From Myroides indicus (GTDB lineage: Bacteria > Bacteroidota > Bacteroidia > Flavobacteriales > Flavobacteriaceae), in contig NZ_SOAG01000005.1 in NCBI RefSeq assembly GCF_004364575.1, forward strand, positions 1-64,000: a stretch of DNA of 64,000 bases, in the 5' to 3' direction. Below the pieces are notes generated by a model, which was not told the DNA's origin, did no database searches, and saw only the letters and a program-made list of their open reading frames with translations. Of this stretch, positions 25,362-35,944 are shown one piece after another (the stretch's first letter is position 1; each line of letters begins with the position of its first letter). The position numbers and the translations under genes are program-made.

Positions 25362-27845
25362 ATGAAAATTCACATTAAGTTTTTAATCATACTGTCACTT
25401 TTTCCTTTTATTAATTGGGGACAAACCAAAGTAAGTGGAAAAATATCTGATAATAATAATCTGGAAGTCTCTTTTGCCAGCGTATATTTCAAAAACTCCA
25501 CACAAGGGGTTGTCGCTAATGAATATGGAAAATTTTACCTTGAAAGCGAAAAAACCTATGACACTTTGGTTATTTCTTTTGTCGGATATAAAACAAAGGA
25601 AATTCCTTTAATCTCAAAAAACAATCTTGATTTACAAATAGTATTAGAAGAAGACAATTTATTGTCTGAAGTAAAAATATATGCAGGAAAAACATCAAAG
25701 AAAAACAATCCTGCCCTTGATATTCTTAGAAAAATATGGGAAAGAAAAAGAAAAAATGGTCTTCACATGTTTTCTCAATACGAATATGACAAGTACGAGA
25801 AGATACAGTTCGACCTAAACTCCATAGACAGCGCCTATCAAAAGAAAAAAATATTTAAAGGCATGGAGTTTATTTTTGATCAAGTTGATACCAATAGAGT
25901 TACCGGAAAAACATATCTGCCCATTTTCATCAACGAAAATATTTCTCAAGTTTACGGAGATAATGAAAATAATTACAAAAAAGAGAAAACTTTAGGAAAT
26001 AAAAACTCAGGCTTTGATACCAATCAACACATTATTGCCTTCGTAAAAGACTTGTATGCAGAATACAACATATACAACAACTATATAAAAATCTTTGATA
26101 AAGATTTTGTGAGTCCTTTATCCAGAACAGGGATCAACGTATATAATTATGTTTTAGCAGACAGCGCCTATGTGGACGACAAATGGTGCTACAATATAGT
26201 TTATTATCCAAGAAGAAAAGGAGAACTTACTTTTAAAGGCGATTTTTGGGTAAACGACACTACGTTTGCCATCAAAAAAATAAATATGGAAGCCAGTAAA
26301 GATGCCAATATCAACTGGGTTAAAGATATTTATATAGAACAAGAGTTTGATGTTTTAAATGACTCTGTCTTTTTATTGACAAAAGATTACTTTATGTCTG
26401 ATTTTGCCTTATCTAAAAAAGAAACCTCCAAAGGGGTATATGGCAAACGAACTTCTTTATATCAGGATCATAAGTTCAACATCAAACATCCGGCAGAATT
26501 TTATCAAGAAGATGTAAATGTTTATGACGAAGATATCTATACCCGTTCGGACGATTTTTGGAAAACCTATCGCTTTGAACCTTTAAGCAAAGATGAGTTG
26601 GGAATATACAAAATGCTGGATACCCTAAAGACTGTTCCCAAATTCAAACTGCTATTTGATTTATCATCTACACTAGCCAGCGGTTATTACAACGTTGGAA
26701 ATTTTGATTATGGCCCTATTTTTTCTTCTTTCGGATATAATGATATTGAAGGTATAAGACTCCGCGCGGGCGGGCGAACCTATTTTGGTCCCAACGACAA
26801 ATGGCGCTTAGAGGGCTATACAGCCTATGGCTTTAAAGACAATCAATTTAAATATGGTATCAGCGGAAAAGTTTTACTGCACAACAATACCCGTTTAATT
26901 TTATTTGGAGGAAACAGACGAGACATAGAACAAATCGGAGTGAGTTTAACAGAAACCAATGATGTTTTAGGTCGTAGTTTTGCTTCGAGTTCTTTATTCG
27001 CAAGCGGAGACAATTCTAAACTAACCTCTATCAATTTAAGTACACTTGGATTAGAAATAGAACCGGTAAAAAACTTAAAACTCTCGACAACTTTTACCTA
27101 CAGAACTTTAAAACCTGCATCTGACAGATTTAATCTAAACTATTATGTTGACAAAATAAACAACCTAGTAAAAGACGAAACAAAACAATCCGAAGCAGAA
27201 TTTTCTATTGATTATACTCCCGGAAAAAAAACTGTCGGATATGGCGTTGACAGAACAAATATTGACGAAAAATATCTGCGTCTCTATCTTAGATTTACTC
27301 AGGGGATGAAGGGTGTTTTAGAAAGTGATTTCAAATACAATAAGCTACAGTTTTATGCTAGAAAACCTCTTTTGTTGGGAGGATTTGGAACATTAACAAC
27401 TACTTTCGAAGCAGGTAAAACTTTTGGCGAGGTTCCTTTAGGATTACTAAGCGTTGTTCCCGGAAATCAGTCGTGGTTTAATATAGAAAATACGTTTGCC
27501 AACTTAGACTACTACGAATTCGTAACCAATGAATATGCCTCTCTACATCTTGAGCACAATTTTGGAGGACGCCTGTTTTCGAGAATACCGTGGCTGAGAG
27601 ATTTTAACCTGCGTGAAATTGTAGGAATAAGAGGTATTTACGGAACTATATCTCAGGAAAACATAGATTTAAATGACTCTAATCTTATCTATAAAGCCCC
27701 GGAAGATGTTTACTACGAATACTATGTTGCAGTTGGAAATATTTTCAAAGTTTTCAGGCTCGACTTAAGCTGGAGAGGAAATTATTTAGATATACCCGAT
27801 AGCCGAAAATTTGCCGTAAGAGGATCTTTTGGTTTTTATTTTTAA
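25362..27845 (+). CDS. DUF5686 outer-membrane protein with carboxypeptidase-like regulatory domain
   Basis: An 827-residue exported protein. A signal peptide ends near NWGQ (residues 1-21). Residues about 22-105 form a carboxypeptidase D regulatory-like domain (KVSGKISDNNNLEVSFASVYF, then DTLVISFVGYKTKEIPL), common at the N-terminus of Bacteroidota outer-membrane proteins. The remaining 700 residues match the DUF5686 pattern and end in a long series of amphipathic strands closing with FAVRGSFGFYF, so a C-terminal beta-barrel with a terminal aromatic is likely. Function is unknown, and there is no TonB box or plug domain, so it is not a SusC-type receptor. Confidence 0.82.
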   Translation: MKIHIKFLIILSLFPFINWGQTKVSGKISDNNNLEVSFASVYFKNSTQGVVANEYGKFYLESEKTYDTLVISFVGYKTKEIPLISKNNLDLQIVLEEDNLLSEVKIYAGKTSKKNNPALDILRKIWERKRKNGLHMFSQYEYDKYEKIQFDLNSIDSAYQKKKIFKGMEFIFDQVDTNRVTGKTYLPIFINENISQVYGDNENNYKKEKTLGNKNSGFDTNQHIIAFVKDLYAEYNIYNNYIKIFDKDFVSPLSRTGINVYNYVLADSAYVDDKWCYNIVYYPRRKGELTFKGDFWVNDTTFAIKKINMEASKDANINWVKDIYIEQEFDVLNDSVFLLTKDYFMSDFALSKKETSKGVYGKRTSLYQDHKFNIKHPAEFYQEDVNVYDEDIYTRSDDFWKTYRFEPLSKDELGIYKMLDTLKTVPKFKLLFDLSSTLASGYYNVGNFDYGPIFSSFGYNDIEGIRLRAGGRTYFGPNDKWRLEGYTAYGFKDNQFKYGISGKVLLHNNTRLILFGGNRRDIEQIGVSLTETNDVLGRSFASSSLFASGDNSKLTSINLSTLGLEIEPVKNLKLSTTFTYRTLKPASDRFNLNYYVDKINNLVKDETKQSEAEFSIDYTPGKKTVGYGVDRTNIDEKYLRLYLRFTQGMKGVLESDFKYNKLQFYARKPLLLGGFGTLTTTFEAGKTFGEVPLGLLSVVPGNQSWFNIENTFANLDYYEFVTNEYASLHLEHNFGGRLFSRIPWLRDFNLREIVGIRGIYGTISQENIDLNDSNLIYKAPEDVYYEYYVAVGNIFKVFRLDLSWRGNYLDIPDSRKFAVRGSFGFYF

Positions 27846-27883
27846 TATTAAGTTCAAAACTTGTAATAAACAAGGATTTACAG

Positions 27884-27891
27884 TAATTTTG
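27884..27891 (+). promoter_or_regulatory. Promoter for ppa
   Basis: TAATTTTG fits the -7 consensus exactly. A TTG at 27861-27863 lies 20 bases upstream of the box, so both -33 and -7 elements are present. ATG 27930 follows 38 bases after the box. Confidence 0.6.
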
Positions 27892-27929
27892 CATTCTATT
27901 TTAAAATTTGATATAAAATAAGTTTAGAA

Positions 27930-28457
27930 ATGAATACATTTGAAACATTTGATGCTTTTGTTGAAATTCCCGCAGGAAGCAGAAACAAATATGAATACGA
28001 TTTTGATTTAAAGAGACTGCGTTTTGACCGTTTGTTATATTCTAATATGAGATATCCGGCTGATTACGGATTTATTCCTGAAACTCTGGCTTTAGACGGG
28101 GATCCGTTAGATGTTTTGGTAATGTTTACAGAGCCATCTCTTCCAGGACTAGTGGTTGAAGTAAAACCAGTTGGTATTTTTTATATGGCAGATGATAAAG
28201 GAGACGATGAAAAAATTATCTGTGTACCTGTTTCGGATCCTATCATGAATAAAATCAATGATATTGATGATATTAACGAACATTTCAAAAAAGAAGTTGA
28301 GCACTTTTTTAAAGTCTATAAAGATCTTGAAAACAAAGCAGTGACAACAAATGGATTTGGAAACAAAGCAGCAGCTGTACAAATGATAAAAGAATGCAAA
28401 GAGCGCTTTGACAATCTTGAAAACAAAAAAGAGGGACTTTTTAGTATCTTATATTAA
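27930..28457 (+). CDS. ppa: Inorganic pyrophosphatase, family I
   Basis: A 175-residue soluble family I pyrophosphatase. It contains FVEIPAGSRNKYEYD, the metal-binding MRYPADYGFIPETLALDGDP with the signature acidic residues, LDVLVM and DDKGDDEKIICVP. It hydrolyses pyrophosphate and so drives biosynthetic reactions such as acyl-CoA formation. It has its own promoter and terminator, a single-gene unit. Length matches the bacterial enzyme. Confidence 0.95.
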   Translation: MNTFETFDAFVEIPAGSRNKYEYDFDLKRLRFDRLLYSNMRYPADYGFIPETLALDGDPLDVLVMFTEPSLPGLVVEVKPVGIFYMADDKGDDEKIICVPVSDPIMNKINDIDDINEHFKKEVEHFFKVYKDLENKAVTTNGFGNKAAAVQMIKECKERFDNLENKKEGLFSILY

Positions 28458-28767
28458 AAAACCATAAACAAACATTTATAAGCAAGAGGAAACCGAATTT
28501 GGTTTCCTCTTGTGTTTTTCTATATTATTGATATATTAGTTTGTATTTAAATAAAATCAGCATAGATGACTCTTTTTTGCTATTATAATATTTTATATAT
28601 ATTTCTATTTGGGAACCATAATTAACATCTATTTTGTAATATTATCATACAAAAATGACTTTTTGACATTTAAATATAGTGGTAATCAGATATATAATGC
28701 CAAAAAGGCACTATTTAAAAAATGGAATGTAAATTGTTTTATTATTAGCAACTAAAAACAAAATACT
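28458..28767. other. 310-base gap between ppa and clpB
   Basis: It holds the ppa terminator (28483-28512) and then about 250 AT-rich bases that must include the clpB promoter. No exact TAnnTTTG match or CIRCE-like inverted repeat is seen near the clpB start, so its heat-shock control is not visible here. Confidence 0.45.
28483..28520 (+). terminator. Terminator after ppa
   Basis: A perfect 12-bp stem, caagaggaaacc (28483-28494) with ggtttcctcttg (28501-28512), has a 6-base loop and a following T-rich stretch. Confidence 0.88.
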
Positions 28768-31365
28768 ATGAACTTAAATAATTTTACAATAAAATCCCAA
28801 GAAGCCTTACAACGTGCTCAGGTTATTGTACAAAGTTTAGGACAACAACAAATAGAAAATGAACACATTTTTAAGGCTATTATAGAAGTTGACGAAAACG
28901 CAACCCCTTATCTATTAAAAAAATTAAATATAAATACAGATACTTTTAAATCTGTTTTGGAAGCCACTATTCAAAATTTTCCTAAAGTGTCAGGCGGGCA
29001 AATCGCGCTTTCAAGAGAAGCGACAACTTCTCTTACGGAAGCTCAAAGCATCGCTTTAAAAATGAAAGACGAGTTTGTGTCTGTCGAACACCTGATCTTA
29101 GCTATTTTTAAATCCAAAAGCAAAGTATCACAAATATTAAAAGATCAAGGAGTTACTGAAAAACAATTAGAAATGTCAATTGCTGAAATGCGAGGGGGTG
29201 CAAAAGTAACTTCAGCTTCAGCTGAAGATACATATAATTCTTTGAGTAAGTATGCCAAAAATCTTACCCAATTAGCAAACGAAGGTAAATTAGACCCTGT
29301 AATCGGAAGGGATGAAGAAATCCGAAGAGTGCTACAGATTTTAAGCCGGAGAACTAAAAACAACCCTATGCTTGTTGGAGAGCCAGGAGTTGGTAAAACG
29401 GCTATTGCAGAAGGTCTTGCTCATCGAATTATTCAACAAGATGTTCCGGAAAACCTCAAAGACAAACAGATTTTTTCTTTAGATATGGGAGCCTTAATTG
29501 CCGGTGCCAAATATAAAGGAGAATTTGAAGAACGCTTAAAATCAGTAGTTAAAGAAGTTACCTCTTCAGACGGAAATATCATTTTATTTATTGATGAAAT
29601 CCACACTTTGGTAGGTGCTGGAGGCGGTGATGGAGCAATGGATGCAGCTAATATTCTAAAACCTGCTTTAGCGCGTGGAGAACTTCGTGCTATTGGAGCA
29701 ACCACACTAGATGAATATCAAAAATATTTTGAGAAAGATAAAGCTTTAGAACGTCGTTTTCAAAAAGTTATGGTAAATGAGCCGGATACTGAAAGTGCAA
29801 TTTCTATTTTACGGGGAATCAAAGAAAAATATGAAACGCACCATAAAGTTCGCATCAAAGACGAGGCTATTATTGCTGCTGTAAATCTATCCGAGCGATA
29901 TATTACTAATCGTTTCTTACCAGATAAGGCTATTGACCTTATGGACGAAGCCGCTTCTAAACTGAGAATGGAAATCAACTCTAAACCGGAGGAATTAGAT
30001 GTACTGGACAGAAAAGTCATGCAGCTTGAGATCGAAATTGAAGCCATTAAAAGAGAAAATGATGATGAAAAGCTAAAATCCTTAGGATTAGAATTAGCCA
30101 ATCTCAAAGAAGAGCGCAATAATATTTTTAGTAAATGGCAATCAGAAAAAGAAGTAGTTGACCAGGTACAAAACATCAAACAACAGATGGAAATGTATAA
30201 GGTTGAGGCCGAAAAAGCAGAACGAGACGGAGATTACGGTAAAGTTGCTGAATTAAGATATGGTAAAATCAAAACAGCTCAGGAAGAATTAGAGAAAGCC
30301 CAGCTTCAGTTAAACGAAAATCAAAAAGGACATTCTTTGATTAAAGAAGAAGTCACAAGCGACGACATTGCTGAGGTTGTTGCAAAATGGACTGGCGTTC
30401 CCGTTACAAAAATGCTTCAAAGCGAACGCGAAAAACTTCTCCACTTAGAACAAGAATTGCATAAACGAGTAGTCGGACAAGATGAAGCAATTGAAGCAAT
30501 CAGCGATGCAGTACGGAGAAGCCGTGCAGGATTGCAAGATCCTAAAAAACCTATTGGTTCTTTCTTATTCCTAGGAACAACAGGAGTTGGTAAAACGGAA
30601 TTGGCAAAAGCGCTAGCTTCTTATTTATTCGACGATGAAAATGCTATGACGCGAATTGACATGAGCGAATATGGAGAACGTCACAGCGTGAGTCGTCTGG
30701 TAGGTGCACCTCCGGGATATGTAGGATACGATGAAGGAGGACAATTAACAGAAGCGGTTCGAAGAAAACCTTATTCAGTAGTTTTATTAGATGAAATAGA
30801 AAAAGCACATCCTGACACATTTAATATCTTGTTACAGGTATTAGATGAAGGACGACTTACTGATAATAAGGGAAGGCTAGCTGATTTTAAAAATACAATT
30901 ATTATTATGACTTCAAATATGGGAAGCCATATTATACAGGAAAAATTTGAAAATGCAGCTCATCCTGAAATGGCATCTGAAGAAGTTAAATCAGAAGTTC
31001 TCAATTTGCTAAAGCAAACCGTACGTCCGGAATTTATAAACAGGATTGATGAAATTGTAATGTTTACTCCTTTGACTAAAGATAACATTATTCAAATTGT
31101 AGATTTACAGCTACAAAATGTAATTAATATGCTCAAACAGCAAAATATTATAATGGAAGCGACACCTGAAGCCAAAGATTTTTTAGCAGAAAAAGGATAT
31201 GAACCTGAATTTGGAGCAAGACCGGTTAAAAGAGTTGTTCAAAAAGAAGTTTTAAATAAACTCTCTAAAGAGATTCTTGCTGGAAATGTAAAAGCAGACA
31301 GCATTATTTTATTGGATTGTTTTAATGATCAATTAGTATTTAGAAATAATAAAACAATTATATAA
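28768..31365 (+). CDS. clpB: ATP-dependent disaggregase chaperone ClpB
   Basis: An 865-residue Hsp104/ClpB. The N-terminal Clp repeat domain spans about 1-145. The first AAA domain has Walker A GEPGVGKTAIAEG and Walker B IILFIDEIHTLVGAG; the coiled-coil middle domain (about 400-525) with its many Glu/Lys residues marks ClpB and not ClpC or ClpA; the second AAA domain has GTTGVGKTELAKAL and VVLLDEIEKAHPD. No ClpP-binding IGF-type loop is obvious. Working with DnaK it pulls polypeptides out of aggregates after stress. It is a single-gene unit, followed by an IS256 remnant. Confidence 0.97.
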   Translation: MNLNNFTIKSQEALQRAQVIVQSLGQQQIENEHIFKAIIEVDENATPYLLKKLNINTDTFKSVLEATIQNFPKVSGGQIALSREATTSLTEAQSIALKMKDEFVSVEHLILAIFKSKSKVSQILKDQGVTEKQLEMSIAEMRGGAKVTSASAEDTYNSLSKYAKNLTQLANEGKLDPVIGRDEEIRRVLQILSRRTKNNPMLVGEPGVGKTAIAEGLAHRIIQQDVPENLKDKQIFSLDMGALIAGAKYKGEFEERLKSVVKEVTSSDGNIILFIDEIHTLVGAGGGDGAMDAANILKPALARGELRAIGATTLDEYQKYFEKDKALERRFQKVMVNEPDTESAISILRGIKEKYETHHKVRIKDEAIIAAVNLSERYITNRFLPDKAIDLMDEAASKLRMEINSKPEELDVLDRKVMQLEIEIEAIKRENDDEKLKSLGLELANLKEERNNIFSKWQSEKEVVDQVQNIKQQMEMYKVEAEKAERDGDYGKVAELRYGKIKTAQEELEKAQLQLNENQKGHSLIKEEVTSDDIAEVVAKWTGVPVTKMLQSEREKLLHLEQELHKRVVGQDEAIEAISDAVRRSRAGLQDPKKPIGSFLFLGTTGVGKTELAKALASYLFDDENAMTRIDMSEYGERHSVSRLVGAPPGYVGYDEGGQLTEAVRRKPYSVVLLDEIEKAHPDTFNILLQVLDEGRLTDNKGRLADFKNTIIIMTSNMGSHIIQEKFENAAHPEMASEEVKSEVLNLLKQTVRPEFINRIDEIVMFTPLTKDNIIQIVDLQLQNVINMLKQQNIIMEATPEAKDFLAEKGYEPEFGARPVKRVVQKEVLNKLSKEILAGNVKADSIILLDCFNDQLVFRNNKTII

Positions 31366-31426
31366 TTGGAAATTAATAGCGGTACTATACCAAAAAGGAC
31401 ACTGTACCAAAAATTATGTAAGTATA

Positions 31427-31461
31427 AAATTCTGCTCGGTTTTAAACCAAGCAGAATTTTT
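31427..31461 (+). terminator. Hairpin terminator after clpB, inside the IS256 left end
   Basis: aaattctgct and agcagaattt pair around a second short stem (ggttt/aaacc) with one mismatch, followed by TTTTTTA. It lies between the IS left repeat and the transposase remnant, so it may have come with the element and now ends the clpB message. Confidence 0.7.
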
Positions 31462-31485
31462 TATATATTTAATATTTAGGTAGTT

Positions 31486-32120
31486 ATGGAAAAAGAATAT
31501 CTATTTCGGATGATTTTTTCAAACAGTATAAAACTGGAGTACAGCTACAAAACTTTCTAAAAGAGTTGCAAAAGTGAGAAATTGAAAAAATGCTACAAGA
31601 CGAGTTAGATACTTACCTGGATTACGATAAGCGTGATTTACGAAAGGAAGAAGTAAAAGTCCCCAAGGATTACGATACTAGTTTTAACCATATGATTAAC
31701 CCCAAACGAAAAGCATGGTAGAGAGCTTGTAAAACATTATAGTCTCACGTTATGCCAAAGGAATGTCCGTTTCTGATATTGAAGAACAGATTAGAGAAGT
31801 GTATAATTTGAACGTTTCTCAATTAACCATTTTTCCTTATCCTTATATCGCAGTTTAAAAAATATTCCATTAAAGCCTTTTTATTTAATCGTTTGGATGG
31901 TATTACATTTAAAGTAAAATTCCAAAATAATTAATAAAACAATTTATATCTTAGTAGTATTAAAGCGAGATGGACACAAAAATATAAATTATAAATCTGT
32001 GTAATTGTAATCAATTAGATCCGAAGCGACTAAAAAATGGTCAATGACAATCAAAAACTTGTAGGAAGGTGGTATTGATCAATTCTTATCCCTATATAAA
32101 GAAAGGATTAGGCTTTAATT
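31486..32120 (+). pseudogene. IS256-family transposase pseudogene
   Basis: Several stops and frame changes break the gene. Pieces recognisable in different frames are SDDFFKQYKTGVQLQNFLKE, EIEKMLQDELDTYLDYDKRD, VKVPKDYDTSFNHMINPKRK, RYAKGMSVSDIEEQIREVYN, DGITFKVKF and TIYILVVLKRDG, in the order expected for an IS256 (mutator-type) transposase. The segment between DYDKRD and VKVPKD is shortened, the usual NSRNG-type stretch being missing, and the C-terminal third is absent. It cannot make an active enzyme. Confidence 0.85.
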
Positions 32121-32207
32121 AAAAACCTAACCCAAGCTTTATTTTGCGAAGTTACACATTTGAAGATACAGTGTTAATTAACATCAATATACACTTTTTT
32201 AGTTAAA

Positions 32208-35200
32208 CTACATATTTCTTCTATACTGCCCCCCTACCTTAAATAGGGCGTCAGTAATCTGTCCTAAAGAGCAGACTTTGGTAACGTCCATCAACGCTTC
32301 AAAAATATTTTGGTTTTTAATAGCGACTTCTTGAATGTGTTCCAATTGGACGTTTCCTTCTTTTCCTTTCGTTTTGTGAAGGTTTTCTTTGGTTTTTATT
32401 TGAAATTGCTTTTCTTCTTCCGTTGCCCGAATTACTTCTGCAGGAATCACAGTAGGCGAACCTTTTGAGCTCAAAAATGTATTTACGCCAATAATTGGAA
32501 ATGTTCCGTTGTGTTTCAAAGTCTCGTAGTACAATGATTCTTCTTGAATTTTTGACCGCTGGTACATTGTTTCCATTGCTCCTAAAACCCCCCCTCTTTC
32601 CGTAATCCGATCAAATTCAGATAAAACGGCTTCTTCCACTAAATCTGTCAATTCTTCAATAATAAAAGAGCCCTGTATAGGGTTTTCATTTTTAGCTAAT
32701 CCCAATTCTTTGTTGATAATCAACTGAATTGCCATCGCACGACGTACTGATTCTTCTGTAGGGGTAGTAATTGCTTCATCATAAGCGTTAGTATGCAGCG
32801 AATTGCAGTTATCATAAATAGCATATAATGCCTGTAAGGTTGTACGAATATCATTAAAATCAATTTCCTGTGCATGGAGTGAACGCCCTGATGTTTGAAT
32901 ATGGTATTTCAACATCTGTGCACGTTCATTTGCTCCGTATTTTTGTTTCAGTGCTTTTGCCCAGATACGGCGCGCTACGCGACCGATTACAGAGTATTCA
33001 GGATCAATTCCATTTGAAAAGAAGAATGATAAGTTTGGTCCGAACGCGTTGATATCCATTCCTCGTGACAAATAGTATTCTACGTACGTAAAACCATTTG
33101 CCAATGTAAACGCCAGCTGAGTAACTGGATTTGCTCCTGCTTCGGCAATGTGGTAACCCGAAATAGATACAGAATAAAAATTTCTAACATTGTTATTGAT
33201 AAAATACTCCTGTACATCTCCCATCAATCGAAGAGCAAATTCAGTCGAGAAAATACAGGTATTTTGTGCTTGATCTTCTTTCAAGATATCTGCCTGAACC
33301 GTTCCGCGAACCTGAGCAAGGGTATTTTTTTTAATTTCTGCATAAACATCAGCAGGTAGTATTTGATCTCCTGTTACACCTAAAAGCATCAATCCTAAAC
33401 CATCATTGCCTTCAGGTAGTTCTCCGTTGTAACGAGGTCTTTCTAGACCTTTATCTTCATAAATTGCTTTAATTTTTGCTTCAATCTCTATCTCTAATCC
33501 ATTTTCTTTGATGTATTTTTCACAATTTTGGTCGATAGCTGCATTCATAAAAAAACCTAACAGCATAGGTGCTGGACCGTTAATTGTCATAGAAACAGAA
33601 GTCATCGGATGAGATAAATCAAATCCTGAATATAATTTTTTAGCATCGTCTAAACAACAAATAGAAACTCCGGCATTTCCAATTTTCCCGTAAATATCAG
33701 GACGGTGCCCCGGGTCATTTCCATATAAAGTTACGGAATCAAAAGCCGTGGATAAGCGCTTTGCCGGCATTCCTTTAGACACATAGTGAAAACGACGGTT
33801 GGTTCTTTCAGGACCTCCTTCTCCTGCAAACATCCGAGTTGGATCCTCCCCCTCTCTTTTAAAAGGGTATAGGCCGGATGTAAACGGAAATTCACCCGGC
33901 ACATTTTCCTGCAAAACCCAACGCAAAATATCTCCCCAAGCTTCATACTTTGGAAGTGCTACTTTAGGAATTTGCAAATGGGACAATGATTCCGAATGGG
34001 TTTTGATTTTAATTTCTTTATCCCGGACTTTAAAGGAATAAGTCGGATTCTTATATTTATTTACCTTTTCCTCCCAAGTGGTAATAACTTCCCAATTGTA
34101 TGGATCTAAATCTCTCTTCAACTTGTCAAATTCTGCCAATAAAACTTTTGACAGATCTTTATTATGTGTTCCCGTAATTTCAATCCCGTGTTGTGTCAAA
34201 ACAGGCTGTTTGCCCGAAATAGTTTCTATAGTCTTGAAGAATCCGTATAATTTTTGTGCAACTTCTTTTTGAGTAAGTGCCTTATTGTCATAAGCCCGGT
34301 TATTTTCTGCAATTTCAGAAAGGTATCGAATACGCGATGGCGGAATTACAAATATCTTTTCCGACATTTCTTTTGTAATTTCAAAAGCAGACTGTAAATC
34401 AGCTCCTGTTTTTTCTACTACTTTACTAATAATCGCTTGATACAATTGGTTTGTTCCAGGATCGTTAAATTGGGAAGCAATAGTTCCGAATACCGGCATT
34501 TCATTAGGATTTACATCCCAAAGATTGTGATTTCGCTGATATTGCTTTTTCACGTCGCGCAAAGCATCCAATGCGCCTCGTTTATCAAACTTATTAATAG
34601 CTACAATATCGGCAAAATCCAACATGTCAATTTTTTCCAATTGCGTAGCTGCACCAAATTCCGGAGTCATGATATATAAGGATGCATCCGAATGGTCTAA
34701 AATTTCAGTATCAGACTGACCGATTCCTGAAGTTTCCAAAATAATCAAATCATATTTAGCTGCTTTTAATACCTGAAGCGCTTCTTCTACATATTTTGAT
34801 AGTGCTAGATTTGATTGACGCGTTGCAAGAGAACGCATAAAAACACGAGGATCATTGATAGAGTTCATACGAATACGGTCTCCCAACAAAGCTCCACCAG
34901 TTTTTTTCTTTGATGGATCTACTGATACCAAAGCAATGGTTTTTTCTGGAAAATCCATTAGAAAACGTCGTACAATCTCATCTACCATGGACGATTTACC
35001 TGCTCCTCCTGTTCCTGTAATCCCCAGCACTGGCGCAGATTTGTCTTCAACCTTTTCGTAATCAAATGCTTTTAAAAAATCCTCTTCCCTATTCTCTGCC
35101 AATGAAATCAAACGAGAAATAGTTGTAATATCTTTGTCTTTCAACGATTGATAAACATCTTTTCCTTTAGGCAATTCTAAGTCACCCGTTGGAAAATCAG

Positions 35201-35627
35201 CTTTTTCAACCATATCATTAATCATTCCCTGCAATCCTAACTCTCTACCATCGTCCGGCGAATAAATTCGCGTAATTCCATAATCCATCAATTCTTTAAT
35301 TTCTGATGGAAGAATTACCCCGCCACCGCCGCCGACAATACGGATATGACCTGCTCCTTTTTCTTGTAGCAAATCATACATATATTTAAAATATTCATTA
35401 TGCCCACCCTGGTAAGAAGTCATAGCAATCGCATTTGCATCTTCCTGGATAGCAGTATTTACAACATCTTCTACCGATTTGTCGTGCCCCAAATGAATTA
35501 CTTCACAGCCTGTAGATTGAATAATCCGGCGCATAATGTTAATCGCAGCATCGTGTCCATCAAACAGAGCAGCTGCAGTTACAATACGCACTTTGTTTTT
35601 TGGAGTATAAATTGTATTTTGTTGCAT
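32208..35627 (-). CDS. icmF: Fused B12-dependent acyl-CoA mutase with G-protein chaperone domain (IcmF)
   Basis: An 1139-residue fusion. Residues about 10-150 are the cobalamin-binding domain with [10 protein letters not shown], where His25 is the expected cobalt ligand. A MeaB-like GTPase follows (P-loop [13 protein letters not shown]) that loads and protects the cofactor. The rest is a mutase large subunit ([54 protein letters not shown]). Domain order B12-GTPase-mutase is diagnostic of IcmF, which rearranges isobutyryl-CoA to n-butyryl-CoA and some other branched acyl-CoAs. At the position of the Arg that binds the methylmalonyl carboxylate in MCM (VRNTYIF) this protein has Gln (AQNTCIF), which favours isobutyryl-type over methylmalonyl-type substrates. 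It is a single-gene unit. Confidence 0.93.
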   Translation of the reverse strand: MQQNTIYTPKNKVRIVTAAALFDGHDAAINIMRRIIQSTGCEVIHLGHDKSVEDVVNTAIQEDANAIAMTSYQGGHNEYFKYMYDLLQEKGAGHIRIVGGGGGVILPSEIKELMDYGITRIYSPDDGRELGLQGMINDMVEKADFPTGDLELPKGKDVYQSLKDKDITTISRLISLAENREEDFLKAFDYEKVEDKSAPVLGITGTGGAGKSSMVDEIVRRFLMDFPEKTIALVSVDPSKKKTGGALLGDRIRMNSINDPRVFMRSLATRQSNLALSKYVEEALQVLKAAKYDLIILETSGIGQSDTEILDHSDASLYIMTPEFGAATQLEKIDMLDFADIVAINKFDKRGALDALRDVKKQYQRNHNLWDVNPNEMPVFGTIASQFNDPGTNQLYQAIISKVVEKTGADLQSAFEITKEMSEKIFVIPPSRIRYLSEIAENNRAYDNKALTQKEVAQKLYGFFKTIETISGKQPVLTQHGIEITGTHNKDLSKVLLAEFDKLKRDLDPYNWEVITTWEEKVNKYKNPTYSFKVRDKEIKIKTHSESLSHLQIPKVALPKYEAWGDILRWVLQENVPGEFPFTSGLYPFKREGEDPTRMFAGEGGPERTNRRFHYVSKGMPAKRLSTAFDSVTLYGNDPGHRPDIYGKIGNAGVSICCLDDAKKLYSGFDLSHPMTSVSMTINGPAPMLLGFFMNAAIDQNCEKYIKENGLEIEIEAKIKAIYEDKGLERPRYNGELPEGNDGLGLMLLGVTGDQILPADVYAEIKKNTLAQVRGTVQADILKEDQAQNTCIFSTEFALRLMGDVQEYFINNNVRNFYSVSISGYHIAEAGANPVTQLAFTLANGFTYVEYYLSRGMDINAFGPNLSFFFSNGIDPEYSVIGRVARRIWAKALKQKYGANERAQMLKYHIQTSGRSLHAQEIDFNDIRTTLQALYAIYDNCNSLHTNAYDEAITTPTEESVRRAMAIQLIINKELGLAKNENPIQGSFIIEELTDLVEEAVLSEFDRITERGGVLGAMETMYQRSKIQEESLYYETLKHNGTFPIIGVNTFLSSKGSPTVIPAEVIRATEEEKQFQIKTKENLHKTKGKEGNVQLEHIQEVAIKNQNIFEALMDVTKVCSLGQITDALFKVGGQYRRNM

Positions 35628-35944
35628 AATTTATTAAGTCAATTAGAAAGGCGGCAAGTTAGTGAATTATTCGAAATTATAAAACACTCATCCTCTGTAC
35701 TTATCTAGTTTCCTAAAGTCTCCCTCCTTTCTAACAAAACAAATAATCACATAATTACACATCTATTTTACTGAATAAATGGTAATAATTTTACATATAG
35801 TATATACATACTAAAAAATAATCAAAAATTTTGCGGTTAAATTTGCTTATATGAAAAATAGTTTATAAACTGCAATTCGTAACAAACAATATATGAATAT
35901 AAAATTACCGTAGATAAATACAACCTAACACACACTAACAAACC
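35628..35944. other. 317-base gap between divergent icmF and AraC-type gene
   Basis: Strongly AT-rich. It holds one exact plus-strand -7 match (35838-35845) for the AraC-type gene, leaving a long leader of about 95 bases. No exact match is seen on the minus strand for icmF, no terminator, and no open frame longer than a few codons. A B12 riboswitch would need a conserved B12-box, which I do not see. Confidence 0.45.
35838..35845 (+). promoter_or_regulatory. Promoter -7 box for the AraC-type regulator gene
   Basis: TAAATTTG is an exact TAnnTTTG match, 99 bases upstream of ATG 35945, which would give an unusually long leader. Confidence 0.35.

Larger units (their letters stand above)
31399..32174 (+). 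mobile_element. Decayed IS256-family insertion sequence
   Basis: The ends are a partial inverted repeat: 31399-31422 and the reverse complement of 32151-32174 share ACACTGTA at the outer edge and agree at 17 of 24 positions by hand alignment. Between them lies a broken transposase gene. At about 776 bases the copy is far shorter than the roughly 1.3 kb of intact elements, so it has internal deletions. No target-site duplication is clear. The exact outer edges are inferred. Confidence 0.7.

Noticed and set aside
28689-28710. A repeat shared with 31384-31406 (ccaaaaagg ... cact)
   Set aside because: The match is short and in AT-rich DNA; it does not extend and is probably chance.
35628-35944. 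A cobalamin riboswitch ahead of icmF
   Set aside because: I see no B12-box-like block in the gap on the minus strand.
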